Below, in pieces: positions 7,583-15,898 of a DNA stretch of 45,902 bases. The position numbers and the translations under genes were made by a program. Numbering within the stretch: the stretch's first letter is position 1; each line of letters starts with the position of its first letter. Source of the stretch: Candidatus Cloacimonadota bacterium (lineage in GTDB: Bacteria > Cloacimonadota > Cloacimonadia > Cloacimonadales > Cloacimonadaceae); assembly GCA_029561955.1 (NCBI GenBank), contig JAKQWO010000073.1, positions 1-45,902 on the forward strand, in the 5' to 3' direction. The notes below the pieces were generated by a model. That model saw only the letters and a program-made list of their open reading frames with translations, made no database searches and had not been told where the DNA came from.

Positions 7583-9265
7583 TTGAAATATCAACTCAAT
7601 GAGAACATCGCCATCAATGAAATGCTAAACCAAGTGGTAGAAAGAATCAACCAATTGGCTCAACAGCAGGTTGCACACATCCAAAGGCTCACTAGGATTG
7701 GCGAAGCCCTTTCCAGCGAGACTGATTTGGCAAAGATCTTTGACATGATCCTGGAAGAAGCGATCGAATACACTGGAGCCGATGGAGCCACAATCTATAT
7801 GGTCAACGAACAGGCGCAGCAACTGGAATTTGTGATAGTCTACAACCGCACCATGAATATGCGACAGGGCGGTTCTCATGGCAAGGTGGATTGGCCGCCG
7901 CTACCTCTGTATGATGAAGAAGGCAAACCGAGGATAAACCGCATCGTTACATCAGTTTATCACACCAAAGAGCTCGTCTATTTTGACGATGTTTACGAGG
8001 CCAAGGGATATGACATCAGCGGCACCATGATGACGGATAAAAGCCGCAACTATCGCAGCAAATCCATGGTTACTCTACCCTTGAAAAACCATGAAGACGA
8101 GGTCTTGGGCATCATCCAGATGATCAACGCTACTGATAGTGCCGGCAACATCATCAGCTTCAACGATGAACATCGCACCATGCTGAGTTCGCTGGCTTCT
8201 CAAGCTGCCATTTCTCTCTCAAACAGGCATCTGATCGAATCTTTGGAAACCCTATTGATGCAATTCATGAGTGCGATCGCCAAAGCAATTGAGCGCAAAA
8301 GCAAGTATTCTTCAAACCACATCACCAGAGTGGCTCAACTTACCGATATGTTTGCCCTCAAGCTCAATGAGAATGGCTCCGGCAAGCTCAGAGACCTCAA
8401 GTTTAACACAAACGAACTCACCGAGCTTTCCATGGCCGGCATGATGCATGATGTGGGCAAGATTGTGACGCCCGAATTCATCATGGATAAAAGCACCAAG
8501 CTGGAAACCATTATGGATAGGATAATCCTTGTATCACAACGCTTTACCACGATGAAAACCCTGCTAAAATACGTGAAATCATCTGTTTCTGCCGGCGAAT
8601 ATGAAGACAAGATCAAAGCTTGGTTTGGTGAAAAGGTGTTCCCTGAGAAGGTCGAAGAGTATTTGGACTCAGAGCTGGAATTCATCACTAAGATCAATCA
8701 AGGCGGTGAGTGGCTGCCAGATGAGGTGATAGCCCGCATTGCCGCATTGGCTGAGATAAACTTCGAATATGAGGGGCTGCATTACTTCCTCATCAGCGAA
8801 GACGAAATGAAGAATTTACAGATCCGCAAAGGCACCCTGACGCGCGAAGAAATCAGGGAGATGGCTCAGCACGTACATGTAACCTGGGAGATGCTATCCC
8901 AGCTCACTTTCCCCAAAAAGTATGCCAACGTGGCTACCTATGCCGCACAACATCATGAAAAGCTCAATGGCAAGGGTTATCCTTACGGTTTGACTGCCGA
9001 GCAAATCCCCATGCAATCACGTATCATCGCTATAGCAGACATCTTTGAGGCGCTCACTGCACCGGATCGACCCTATACAAAAGCCAAAACCCTCTCTGAA
9101 GCTCTCAACATCATAGCCAGGTGCGTGAGAGATGGTGAGTTGGACAGGGATTTGGTGGATTTTTTCCTGGATAGTGGTCTTCATCTCGATTTTGCCAAAC
9201 AATTCATGGATCCTGCTCAAATTGATAATCCGGACATCAAAGCCCTGAAACAAATCTACTTCTGA
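7583..9265 (+). CDS. GAF and HD-GYP domain protein, probable cyclic-dinucleotide phosphodiesterase
   Basis: A 560-residue soluble signalling protein. An N-terminal helix leads into a GAF sensor domain (about residues 45-215, with YTGADGATIYMV and the closing MLSSLASQAAISLSNRH). A helical linker leads to an HD-GYP phosphodiesterase domain with HDVGK (H289-D290), HHEKLNGKGYPYGL (HH457-458) and IADIFEALTAPDRPY. HD-GYP enzymes usually hydrolyse c-di-GMP. The metal-ligand motifs look intact, but 168 residues separate HD from HHE, about 100 more than normal. Translation probably starts at TTG 7583: AGGAGA lies 6 nt upstream and no better ATG is near. The TGA overlaps the dus ATG. Confidence 0.88.
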   Translation: MKYQLNENIAINEMLNQVVERINQLAQQQVAHIQRLTRIGEALSSETDLAKIFDMILEEAIEYTGADGATIYMVNEQAQQLEFVIVYNRTMNMRQGGSHGKVDWPPLPLYDEEGKPRINRIVTSVYHTKELVYFDDVYEAKGYDISGTMMTDKSRNYRSKSMVTLPLKNHEDEVLGIIQMINATDSAGNIISFNDEHRTMLSSLASQAAISLSNRHLIESLETLLMQFMSAIAKAIERKSKYSSNHITRVAQLTDMFALKLNENGSGKLRDLKFNTNELTELSMAGMMHDVGKIVTPEFIMDKSTKLETIMDRIILVSQRFTTMKTLLKYVKSSVSAGEYEDKIKAWFGEKVFPEKVEEYLDSELEFITKINQGGEWLPDEVIARIAALAEINFEYEGLHYFLISEDEMKNLQIRKGTLTREEIREMAQHVHVTWEMLSQLTFPKKYANVATYAAQHHEKLNGKGYPYGLTAEQIPMQSRIIAIADIFEALTAPDRPYTKAKTLSEALNIIARCVRDGELDRDLVDFFLDSGLHLDFAKQFMDPAQIDNPDIKALKQIYF

Positions 9266-10212
9266 TGCTCCAAAGCTTGGTTACCCGTAAACTGTGGCTG
9301 GCTCCCTTGGCGGGATTTACGGATAGAGCCTTCCGCATCCTCTGCAAAGAAAATGGGGCGGATGTGTTAGTGAGCGAAATGGTGAGCGCAGATGGCTTGA
9401 TCAGGGATGGCGGCAAGACTTTGATGTTGATGGAGTTTGGCGAATATGAACGCCCCTTTGCCATCCAGCTTTTTGGCTCTGAACCAGTTGTGATGGCTAA
9501 GGCTGCAGAATGTGCGCTGGACTACAAGCCCGATCTTATCGACATCAACATGGGCTGTCCGGTGAAAAAAGTGGTCAAGCGAGGTGCGGGCTCAGCGCTG
9601 ATGAAAACACCCGCAAAGGCCGCTCAGATCGTGAAAGAAGTGAAGCAGGCGATTGCAGGCAGCATCCCTTTGAGCGTGAAGTTCCGTAGCGGCTGGGATC
9701 AAGGCAGCATCAACTATCTTGATTTCGGCTTAATCATGCAGGAAAGCGGGGCAGACCTCCTCTGTCTGCATCCCAGAACCACATCCCAAATGTTTTCTGG
9801 CCAAAGCAATTGGGAGCACATCGCCCAGCTCCAAAAAGCCATAGATATACCTCTGATCGGCAATGGTGACATCTCCTCACCTGAAAAAGCCGCCCAGATC
9901 TATGAGCAGACCAAGTGTGATGCGATCATGATCGGGCGTGGCGCTTTGGGGCAACCTTGGATTTTCGGCAACATCAAAGCGTATCTGCAATCCAACATCT
10001 ACCAACCCAGAACTATAGACCTGCTGCAAAACACCATGCTGCGCCATCTGGAACTGGCGCTCCAATACAAGCCGGAAGCGATAATCATCAAGGAGATGCG
10101 CAGCCAGCTCTGCCACTACCTCAAAGGTTATGTGGGCGCAGCGCAGATCAGGGTGAGGCTCAATAGAGCCAGCAGCATCCAAGAATATCACGACATCATC
10201 TCGAAGTTGTAG
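9265..10212 (+). CDS. dus: tRNA-dihydrouridine synthase (DusB-like)
   Basis: An FMN enzyme that reduces uridine to dihydrouridine in tRNA D-loops. The 315-residue protein has the TIM-barrel marks of the family: APLAGFTDRAFR at the N-terminus, DINMGCPVKKVVKRGAG with catalytic Cys98, SVKFRSGWD, CLHPRTTSQMFSGQ, PLIGNGDISSPE and AIMIGRGALGQPW for phosphate binding, then the C-terminal helical tRNA-binding domain. Overall it is closest to DusB. The start overlaps the preceding TGA by one base. It is the last gene of this run; no clear terminator follows before the repeat at 10284. Confidence 0.92.
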   Translation: MLQSLVTRKLWLAPLAGFTDRAFRILCKENGADVLVSEMVSADGLIRDGGKTLMLMEFGEYERPFAIQLFGSEPVVMAKAAECALDYKPDLIDINMGCPVKKVVKRGAGSALMKTPAKAAQIVKEVKQAIAGSIPLSVKFRSGWDQGSINYLDFGLIMQESGADLLCLHPRTTSQMFSGQSNWEHIAQLQKAIDIPLIGNGDISSPEKAAQIYEQTKCDAIMIGRGALGQPWIFGNIKAYLQSNIYQPRTIDLLQNTMLRHLELALQYKPEAIIIKEMRSQLCHYLKGYVGAAQIRVRLNRASSIQEYHDIISKL

Positions 10213-10283
10213 CATATAACCGTCGTTAAGCCCTCAGATTCTCCTTTAGTCTGCTTTGATTTTCCCGCCTCCTCACCTGTATG

Positions 10284-10372
10284 GCCCTTGCTTACCCGCA
10301 GGGCGATGCCGTGGAGATACTCGGGTTTTTCCCGAGAGGCTCCGAGTAATCACCGGGCGGCTAAGCAAGGAA
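10284..10372 (-). repeat. 89-bp palindromic REP-like repeat, copy B (loop AAAAA in repeat orientation)
   Basis: Reverse orientation relative to copy A. Arms are CCTTGCTTA (10286-10294) and TAAGCAAGG (10362-10370); the last two bases of the arm at the CGGG end differ from the palindrome (GGGC instead of GGAA). The inner hairpin has one mismatch (TCTCGGG with CCCGAGT). It lies between dus and the GNAT-like gene. Confidence 0.9.
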
Positions 10373-10534
10373 GAGGTAGGGTCCCATCCCGAACCGCACA
10401 AGAAAAATGTACCGGCGGCTGCCATGCCACAGAAGAAGTTGTAAGCTGCTACTCACCCTATATCCTCCTTAGTCAAATTAAGGTGGATTTAAGGAGGCTC
10501 GTAGGGGCGAACTGGGATGAAACCGCTTTTTCCC

Positions 10535-10563
10535 TTGACATCTTAGGCCCTTAGAGAGAGCTT
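10535..10563 (+). promoter_or_regulatory. Putative promoter of the GNAT-deacetylase pair
   Basis: TTGACA (10535-10540), a 17-nt spacer, then GAGCTT (10558-10563), 30 nt before the ATG at 10594. The -10 is poor against the E. coli consensus but resembles the AAGCTT in front of the SRP RNA gene. Confidence 0.4.
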
Positions 10564-10593
10564 GCCCCAAAGGAAACAATTAGGATTGGGACG

Positions 10594-11688
10594 ATGGATG
10601 ATATTACCATAAAACAGTTTACCAAAGCCGAACTCATTGATATTTATGACGATTCTGCTTTTTGGCAGCATGAGGATCTGCCTTTCACGCGGCCGCGTTT
10701 AGCTTGCTACTTGCATAATTCACGGGCTGAGCTTGAGGATGTGCTGTTGGTGGGAGCGTTTGAAGGGAGTAAGATCGTGGGATATTTGATTTTGGTCCCG
10801 GAGCGTGTCAATTCTCTCAAGGGAGCTCTCAAAGTCACATGGAACAGCTCGTGGTGGATTCATCCCAAGCATCGTGGCTCATGGCTGACTGGTAAGATAG
10901 CCACCACGGCATTTGAGATATGTGATCTGGTTCCCGTTGATTCTGCCACTCGTGTTGCGTTGATGACGGGGATGGCTTACTGCGATTATGAGTTTTATCA
11001 AGAGCGTCAGCGAAAGCACTACTTCTTGGGCATGAACCGAAAGATTCTAAAGGACTTTCAGGTTTCCAATCCCTTGATTTATATGGCATTGCCCTTGGTG
11101 AGGCCAATACTGAACTGCATTTCCAAAATCCGGCTCAAGCGGTGGCTTGCCAAGCATAAACAATCGGGCTTGAAAGCGGAATACATCCACCGATTGGATC
11201 AAGAAAGCCTTGATCTGATGCTGGAAAATGCAGATAGGGAGCTCATCTATAAAGACGCAGATTATCTGGAATATCGTGCCTTTTTACCGCTCAAGCTGTC
11301 GAATCCAACTTTTATCCCCAAAAAGTATCACAGTTTCTTTGGCAATGTGGGTTCTCAAGCTGAATGTCGGATCGTGAAATTGTGGCAAGGTGAAGAGCAG
11401 GTGGGAGTTGTAAACTATTGCATCGTTGACAATACTTTGACCATTAGGTTTCATTATCTGCGGCCAACTCACGAAGATAAGCTGATTTACCTGATGGCCA
11501 AGCTCTGCTGCGAGTATTATGTGGACAGGATAACTACGCACGATGCCTACATCATCGAGCGTATGCAAGCCTTGAAGCTGCCCTATCTCTTTTGTAAGAC
11601 TATCGATATGCCGATCTATCTGAGCAAACCGCTGATCGATAAAGTGAAGCCAGGGCTGCACCTGTTCGATGGGGAAGGGGCATTTTGA
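10594..11688 (+). CDS. GNAT-like acyltransferase, probable surface-glycan modification
   Basis: A 364-residue soluble protein. Its first half looks like a GNAT fold: an N-terminal beta-alpha unit, VLLVGAFEGSKIVGYLILVP, then WWIHPKHRGSWLTGKIATTA, where the HRGSWLTG segment resembles an acetyl-CoA-binding loop. The second half (from about residue 190) is less clear and may be another GNAT-like or FemAB-like unit. The exact family is not recognised. It overlaps the polysaccharide deacetylase gene, so the two proteins probably act together on a sugar or cell-surface polymer, one removing and one adding an acyl group. That pairing is an inference from position only. Confidence 0.55.
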   Translation: MDDITIKQFTKAELIDIYDDSAFWQHEDLPFTRPRLACYLHNSRAELEDVLLVGAFEGSKIVGYLILVPERVNSLKGALKVTWNSSWWIHPKHRGSWLTGKIATTAFEICDLVPVDSATRVALMTGMAYCDYEFYQERQRKHYFLGMNRKILKDFQVSNPLIYMALPLVRPILNCISKIRLKRWLAKHKQSGLKAEYIHRLDQESLDLMLENADRELIYKDADYLEYRAFLPLKLSNPTFIPKKYHSFFGNVGSQAECRIVKLWQGEEQVGVVNYCIVDNTLTIRFHYLRPTHEDKLIYLMAKLCCEYYVDRITTHDAYIIERMQALKLPYLFCKTIDMPIYLSKPLIDKVKPGLHLFDGEGAF

Positions 11689-12632
11689 TGTTTTTGAATT
11701 TAGCGTTGGCTGTGCTTCGCTCCTTCAGCGCTCCCAAGGTGCTTTACTTTCATCACGTGGGCAGTCGCAGAAGTCCATTTTACACTCTAAAAGTATCCGC
11801 ACCATCTCTGCGCAAGCTGCTCGAATCTCTGATGGGCTCAGGCTTTAGCTTCATTTCCTTGCAGCATGCCTTGGAAAGCAAGAAGCCCTCTGGAAACCAG
11901 ATCTGCCTCTGCAGCGATGACGGCTTTGCCTCAAACTACTATGATGCGTATCCCATCTTGAAAGAACTGCGTATTCCTTTCACTATGTTTTTACCTGGGA
12001 TGTGTATGGATAATAAAGCTCTTGCTCCTAACCATCTCTTTGCCTATCTGCGCACCCAGGTCTCTGATCATCAGCTTTATGAGGAGCTTCCCGGCTTGGC
12101 TGCCAAATATGGGCTCAAAGAGTCCGATAGCATCAGTCAAACTCTGTTTTCCTGTCCGCAAGAGAGGCGTCAGGAGCTGTTGGCCTGGTTTTGGGAAAGG
12201 TTTAATCTCCCTGATCCAGCACATCTTTTGAAGCAAGAGAAACCCTTTTTGAGCACAAAGCAGCTCAAGGAAATGGTGAGTGCAGGAGTGGACCTGGCCT
12301 TGCATTCTCATAGTCATGCAGACCTTTCAAGGCTTAGCTACGCTGAGATTAAACAGGAAATGCAGGATAATATCAGGGTTTTTAAAGAACTGGGTTTGCC
12401 TTATAAGCCTTGGCTAGCGCTTCCCTATGGTCGGGAAATCTCGGATGCGAGCATGCAGAGCCTCAAAAAGGAACTGGGGATTAGCCGCTTCTTTGGAATC
12501 CGTAGCCACATCGGAGACAACCTTGCCTCCAACCTCCTCTGGCAGAGAATCAGCATCGAAGCAAAGGGTTTTGATCCTTTCTTGGATCTGCAGGTGAAGC
12601 CATTGTTGCGTCGGCCAAAAAGGCGATATTAG
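11688..12632 (+). CDS. Polysaccharide deacetylase family protein
   Basis: A 314-residue NodB/CE4-type protein that would remove N- or O-acetyl groups from a glycan. Motif 1 is LCSDDGFASNYYDAYP with the paired aspartates, followed by the usual PFTMFLPG. Motif 2 is LALHSHSHADLSRLS, containing the metal-binding H-S-x-S-H pattern. Motif 3 is LALPYGRE. The N-terminus is only mildly hydrophobic (MFLNLALAVLRSF), so secretion is uncertain. I chose the ATG at 11688, which overlaps the previous TGA as TGATG; a TTG one codon earlier is also possible. A 99-nt gap with a new promoter follows. Confidence 0.85.
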   Translation: MFLNLALAVLRSFSAPKVLYFHHVGSRRSPFYTLKVSAPSLRKLLESLMGSGFSFISLQHALESKKPSGNQICLCSDDGFASNYYDAYPILKELRIPFTMFLPGMCMDNKALAPNHLFAYLRTQVSDHQLYEELPGLAAKYGLKESDSISQTLFSCPQERRQELLAWFWERFNLPDPAHLLKQEKPFLSTKQLKEMVSAGVDLALHSHSHADLSRLSYAEIKQEMQDNIRVFKELGLPYKPWLALPYGREISDASMQSLKKELGISRFFGIRSHIGDNLASNLLWQRISIEAKGFDPFLDLQVKPLLRRPKRRY

Positions 12633-12662
12633 CGGCTTTTGGGCTTGATGTAAATATAAGGC

Positions 12663-12691
12663 TTGACTCATAAGCCCTGAAGTAAAAATTG
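12663..12691 (+). promoter_or_regulatory. Putative promoter of the COG2403 gene
   Basis: GGCTTGACT with TTGACT at 12663-12668, a 17-nt spacer and AAATTG at 12686-12691. The spacing and -10 are identical to the putative promoter at 6185-6213. A strong ribosome site AAAGGAG precedes the ATG at 12732. Confidence 0.55.
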
Positions 12692-12731
12692 GATCGGAAT
12701 TGCAATAATAAATACCATAAAGGAGTACGAA

Positions 12732-14045
12732 ATGCAACGTAAAGTGATCATCATGGGAGCTGCAGGGCGCGACTTCCACAACTTCAACGTCTACTTTAGA
12801 GATAACGACCAATACAAGGTCGTTGCCTTTACCGCCACTCAGATCCCTGGCATTGATGACAAAAAGTATCCCGCCAAACTGGCAGGGAAGCTGTATCCCA
12901 AGGGGATTAACATCCTCCCTGAAGCCGAACTTCCAAACTTGATCAAGAAGCACAAGGTAGACCTCGTGGTGCTTGCTTACAGTGATCTCCCACATGAAGA
13001 AGTGATGCACAAGGCATCCTTGGTAAACGCCGCTGGTGCAGACTTCTGGCTGATGGGCGTCAACAATACCTCCATCAAAACTACCAAACCTCTGATCAGT
13101 ATCTGTGCGGTGAGAACCGGTTGTGGCAAATCTCAGACCACCCGTGCCGTGATCAATGCTCTCAAAGCCAAAGGCCGCAAGGTGGTGTCAATCCGTCACC
13201 CTATGCCTTACGGAGATTTGGTGGCTCAGAGAGTGCAACGTTTTGCCGAACTGAGCGATCTCAAGAAACACAAATGCACCATCGAAGAAATGGAAGAATA
13301 CGAGCCGCATATCCAGATGAAGAGCGTCATCTATGCTGGCGTGGATTACGAAGCAATCCTGCGTGAAGCCGAGAAAGAAGCTGACGTGATTCTTTGGGAT
13401 GGTGGAAATAACGACACACCTTTCTACACCTCTGACAAGCAGCTTAGCATTGTGGTGGTAGACCCACATCGTCCCGGCGATGAAGTGTCCTACTATCCCG
13501 GTGAAACCAATATGCACCTCGCCGACGTGATCGTGATCAACAAAATCGACAGTGCAGATTTAATGGACATCAACGAAGTGCGCGAAAACATCCGCGAGAT
13601 CAACCCCAAAGCAAAAGTGGTCGATGCCGCTTCTCCCTTGAGCGTGGATAAGCCAGAGCTTATCACCGGCAAAAGAGTGCTGATCGTGGAAGATGGCCCC
13701 ACCCTTACCCATGGAAACATGGCTTATGGTGCGGGAACTGTCGCCGCCAGCAAATATGGTGCTTCAGAGTATATCGATCCCCGTCCTTGGGCTGTGGGTG
13801 AGATTGCGGAGACCTTTGAAAAGTATCCCGATATTGGTGAGTTGTTGCCGGCTATGGGCTATGGTGATCAGCAGATCAAAGACCTTGAAGCCACCATCAA
13901 CGCCACAGAGTGTGATGCAGTGGTGATCGCTACACCCATCGACCTGCGCCGCATCATCAAGATCAAACACCCCGCTTGCCAAGTGCAATATGATCTCCAA
14001 GAGATCGGACATCCCACCATCGAGGATGTATTAAAAGGCTTCTAA
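12732..14045 (+). CDS. COG2403 GTPase, cyclic 2,3-diphosphoglycerate synthetase-like
   Basis: A 437-residue cytosolic protein of the COG2403 family, annotated from similarity to archaeal cyclic 2,3-diphosphoglycerate synthetase; its bacterial role is not established. The N-terminal part is Rossmann-like (KVIIMGAAGRDFHNFNVYF). A P-loop variant RTGCGKSQTTRAVINAL is at about residue 129, followed by VSIRHPMPYGDL, a Walker B-like DVILWDGGNND, and a nucleotide-recognition-like VIVINKIDSAD. The C-terminal third has YGAGTVAASKYGA and ends with VIATPIDLRRII. It lies directly upstream of carbamate kinase but is separated from it by a terminator. The association suggests a role in carbamoyl-phosphate or amino-acid/purine fermentation, which is an inference. 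Confidence 0.8.
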   Translation: MQRKVIIMGAAGRDFHNFNVYFRDNDQYKVVAFTATQIPGIDDKKYPAKLAGKLYPKGINILPEAELPNLIKKHKVDLVVLAYSDLPHEEVMHKASLVNAAGADFWLMGVNNTSIKTTKPLISICAVRTGCGKSQTTRAVINALKAKGRKVVSIRHPMPYGDLVAQRVQRFAELSDLKKHKCTIEEMEEYEPHIQMKSVIYAGVDYEAILREAEKEADVILWDGGNNDTPFYTSDKQLSIVVVDPHRPGDEVSYYPGETNMHLADVIVINKIDSADLMDINEVRENIREINPKAKVVDAASPLSVDKPELITGKRVLIVEDGPTLTHGNMAYGAGTVAASKYGASEYIDPRPWAVGEIAETFEKYPDIGELLPAMGYGDQQIKDLEATINATECDAVVIATPIDLRRIIKIKHPACQVQYDLQEIGHPTIEDVLKGF

Positions 14046-14067
14046 GCATAACAAACCAAAAGATAGT

Positions 14068-14104
14068 AAGGGGCGGAACCGCACAAGATTCTGCCCCTTT
14101 TCTA
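14068..14104 (+). terminator. Intrinsic terminator after the COG2403 gene
   Basis: Stem AAGGGGCGGAA (14068-14078) with TTCTGCCCCTT (14089-14099), 11 bp including one G-U pair, a 10-nt loop and a T-rich tail. The 13 bases 14076-14088 (GAACCGCACAAGA) also occur at 10391-10403 beside repeat copy B. Confidence 0.8.
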
Positions 14105-14133
14105 TGATAGAACAAGTTTAAAGAGGATATAAG

Positions 14134-15081
14134 ATGAAGAAAACAGCGGTTCTTGCTTTGGGTGGAAACGCCATCATCAAAGCAGGCGAGAGAGGAGATA
14201 TCAGCCAGCAATTTGCCAATGTCAGAGATTCTTTGACAGGCATCGTGAAGCTGATTGATCAGGGTTATAAACTGGCTATTACGCATGGAAATGGCCCTCA
14301 GGTTGGCAATCTTTTGCGTCAGCAGGAAGCGGGTGAGAAGGAAGGTATCGCCATATTGCCCTTGGGTGTGCTGAATGCGGCTACAGAAGGTACGATGGGC
14401 TATATGATCGAGCAAAGCTTGCAGAATATGCTCCATAAAGCGGGTATTGAGAGGCAGGTGATCACCATCATCTCGCAAGTGGTTGTGGATAGAAACGATC
14501 CCAGCATGAAAAACCCCACCAAGTTTGTGGGCAGCACTTATTATACTGAAGAAGAGGCTGAAAAACACCGGAAAGAACTGGGCTGGAGCCTCAAAGAGGA
14601 TTCAGGTAAGGGCTACAGACGCGTGGTTCCCTCACCCTATCCCACCAAGATCGTCCCTGCTCAGCGCATCAAAGAGTTGGTGGAGCTGGGGGATATCGTA
14701 ATCGCTGTAGGTGGAGGTGGGATTCCCATTTACATCGATGATGACGGCTGTTATGAAGGTGTGGATGCAGTGATCGATAAAGACTTTGCTTCCATGCTGC
14801 TGGCTCTGAACATCGAGGCCGAGCTGTTTGTGATTCTCACCGGTGTGGAAAAGGTGGCGATCAATTATGGCAAGCCGGATCAGAAGGACGTAGACAAGAT
14901 GACCTTAGCTGAAGCTCGCAAGTACTATGAAGAATGGCAATTCCCTGCTGGAAGCATGGGGCCTAAGATCTTGGCTGCGATCGACTTCTTGGAAAAAGGC
15001 GGGCACGAAGTGCTGATCACATCCATCGAAAAGATTGTGGACGCCTTTAATGGAAAGACAGGCACGAGGATAGTCAAATAG
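14134..15081 (+). CDS. arcC: Carbamate kinase
   Basis: Carbamate kinase converts carbamoyl phosphate and ADP to ATP, CO2 and ammonia, so it supplies energy in arginine, agmatine, citrulline or purine fermentation. The 315-residue product shows the amino-acid-kinase fold: VLALGGNAII at the N-terminus, ITHGNGPQVGNLL, VVPSPYPTKIVPAQRI, IVIAVGGGGIPI, DKDFASMLLALNIEA, LTGVEKVAINYGKP and the closing GSMGPKILAAIDFLE. The length is typical. A ribosome site GAGGA precedes the start. It has its own terminator at 15109 and no transcarbamylase gene beside it, so the source of carbamoyl phosphate lies elsewhere in the genome. Confidence 0.95.
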   Translation: MKKTAVLALGGNAIIKAGERGDISQQFANVRDSLTGIVKLIDQGYKLAITHGNGPQVGNLLRQQEAGEKEGIAILPLGVLNAATEGTMGYMIEQSLQNMLHKAGIERQVITIISQVVVDRNDPSMKNPTKFVGSTYYTEEEAEKHRKELGWSLKEDSGKGYRRVVPSPYPTKIVPAQRIKELVELGDIVIAVGGGGIPIYIDDDGCYEGVDAVIDKDFASMLLALNIEAELFVILTGVEKVAINYGKPDQKDVDKMTLAEARKYYEEWQFPAGSMGPKILAAIDFLEKGGHEVLITSIEKIVDAFNGKTGTRIVK

Positions 15082-15106
15082 ACTACCCTTCAATAAGATA
15101 GATTGA

Positions 15107-15871
15107 TCAAGTCCGGGCTAAGCTCGGACTTGGCTTTTTACAGAGCAGGATTTTGGCGGCTTTGACGATCACTTCCGTATAGTCGAAAGCCTCATCTAAA
15201 GTAGAGCCGAAGGTGAGCAGGCCGTGCTTGCTCCAGATCAGTGCTTTTTCTGTGGTTAGCCCAGTGATGGAAGCTTGGGCCAGTGCTTCGCTTCCGGGGG
15301 GATATGAGCCACATACATGGATGCCGGTATCCAAGAATAAGGGAAGTTCTGGCAGCGCTGCAGCCATTTCCTGATAGAGCACTTCTGTGTCCTCAATAAA
15401 AGCCTGATGTGAGAGGCAGATAACTTCATCTGGATGGCAGTGGAGCACAACGCGTCTATCCAAGCCCAGCTTTTTGAAGTGCTTGTGCAGATTGAGGTGG
15501 GCGTTCCACTCTGAGGTGGGCTTTGCTTTGGGGGCAAGGCAGCGGTAGTTAGCCCCTTTCACCTCTATGACCGTCAGATTGTCCATCGTGTTTGTGGCAT
15601 ATTGGCGATAGCGTGTGCCGGTCTTGGAGACCAAAAACAGCACGGGATCATCGTCTTCACCATAGTCCGTGAGGCGGATGCTCACGTTTCCGGCATTTGC
15701 TTCCGCCCACCCCCTTTGCCAGATGCAGGTTCCTATCTCTGCCAGCTTGGCTAAGAGCTTTTCCAAATCAATGTCTTGGGATTGGGGCTTGTCTTTCTCG
15801 TCCAGCTTCTGCTGTATTTGGTCCACGGTCTGTGAGCTGTTGAACGTAGCGATCAGGTCTATCTTGCGCAT
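15107..15871 (-). CDS. Class II aldolase family protein, rhamnulose-1-phosphate aldolase-like
   Basis: A 254-residue zinc-dependent class II aldolase of the RhaD/FucA/AraD fold. Family features are QRGWAEANAGNVSIRL near the N-terminus, the metal-binding pair VLHCHPDEVI, SHQAFIED after it, and the third histidine in WSKHGLLTFGSTLDEAF. The spacing and the WQRGWAEANAGN and HGLLTFG stretches look more like RhaD than FucA, but the substrate cannot be fixed from sequence and no rhamnose or fucose genes are present. It lies 27 nt downstream of a four-gene membrane-protein run and is probably co-transcribed with it. Confidence 0.75.
   Translation of the reverse strand: MRKIDLIATFNSSQTVDQIQQKLDEKDKPQSQDIDLEKLLAKLAEIGTCIWQRGWAEANAGNVSIRLTDYGEDDDPVLFLVSKTGTRYRQYATNTMDNLTVIEVKGANYRCLAPKAKPTSEWNAHLNLHKHFKKLGLDRRVVLHCHPDEVICLSHQAFIEDTEVLYQEMAAALPELPLFLDTGIHVCGSYPPGSEALAQASITGLTTEKALIWSKHGLLTFGSTLDEAFDYTEVIVKAAKILLCKKPSPSLART
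15109..15139 (+). terminator. Intrinsic terminator of arcC, inside the end of the convergent gene
   Basis: Stem AAGTCCGGGC (15109-15118) with GCTCGGACTT (15122-15131), a 3-nt loop, then GGCTTTTT. It lies within the last codons of the convergent aldolase gene, which stops at 15107, so those codons serve both purposes. Confidence 0.75.
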
Positions 15872-15898
15872 CGTGTTAGTCCTACTTCAGGCTATGGG

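Larger units (their letters stand above)
10213..10593. other. Intergenic region with repeat copy B
   Basis: No convincing gene. It holds repeat copy B (10284-10372) and, to its right, a 65-bp flank that also occurs next to copy C. Also present are an 8-bp inverted repeat CCTCCTTA (10464-10471) and TAAGGAGG (10490-10497) of unknown role, and the promoter for the next gene at 10535-10563. Open frames through the repeat are not credible genes. Confidence 0.6.

Noticed and set aside
10256-10554. Open frames running through the 89-bp repeats (also at 19292-19738, 31363-31714 and 44413-44675) with recurring peptide LPAGRCR...VITGRLSKEE
   Set aside because: The shared peptide is only the translation of the palindromic repeat. 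The frames start and end in unrelated flanking sequence, lack ribosome sites, and occur in different frames and on both strands.
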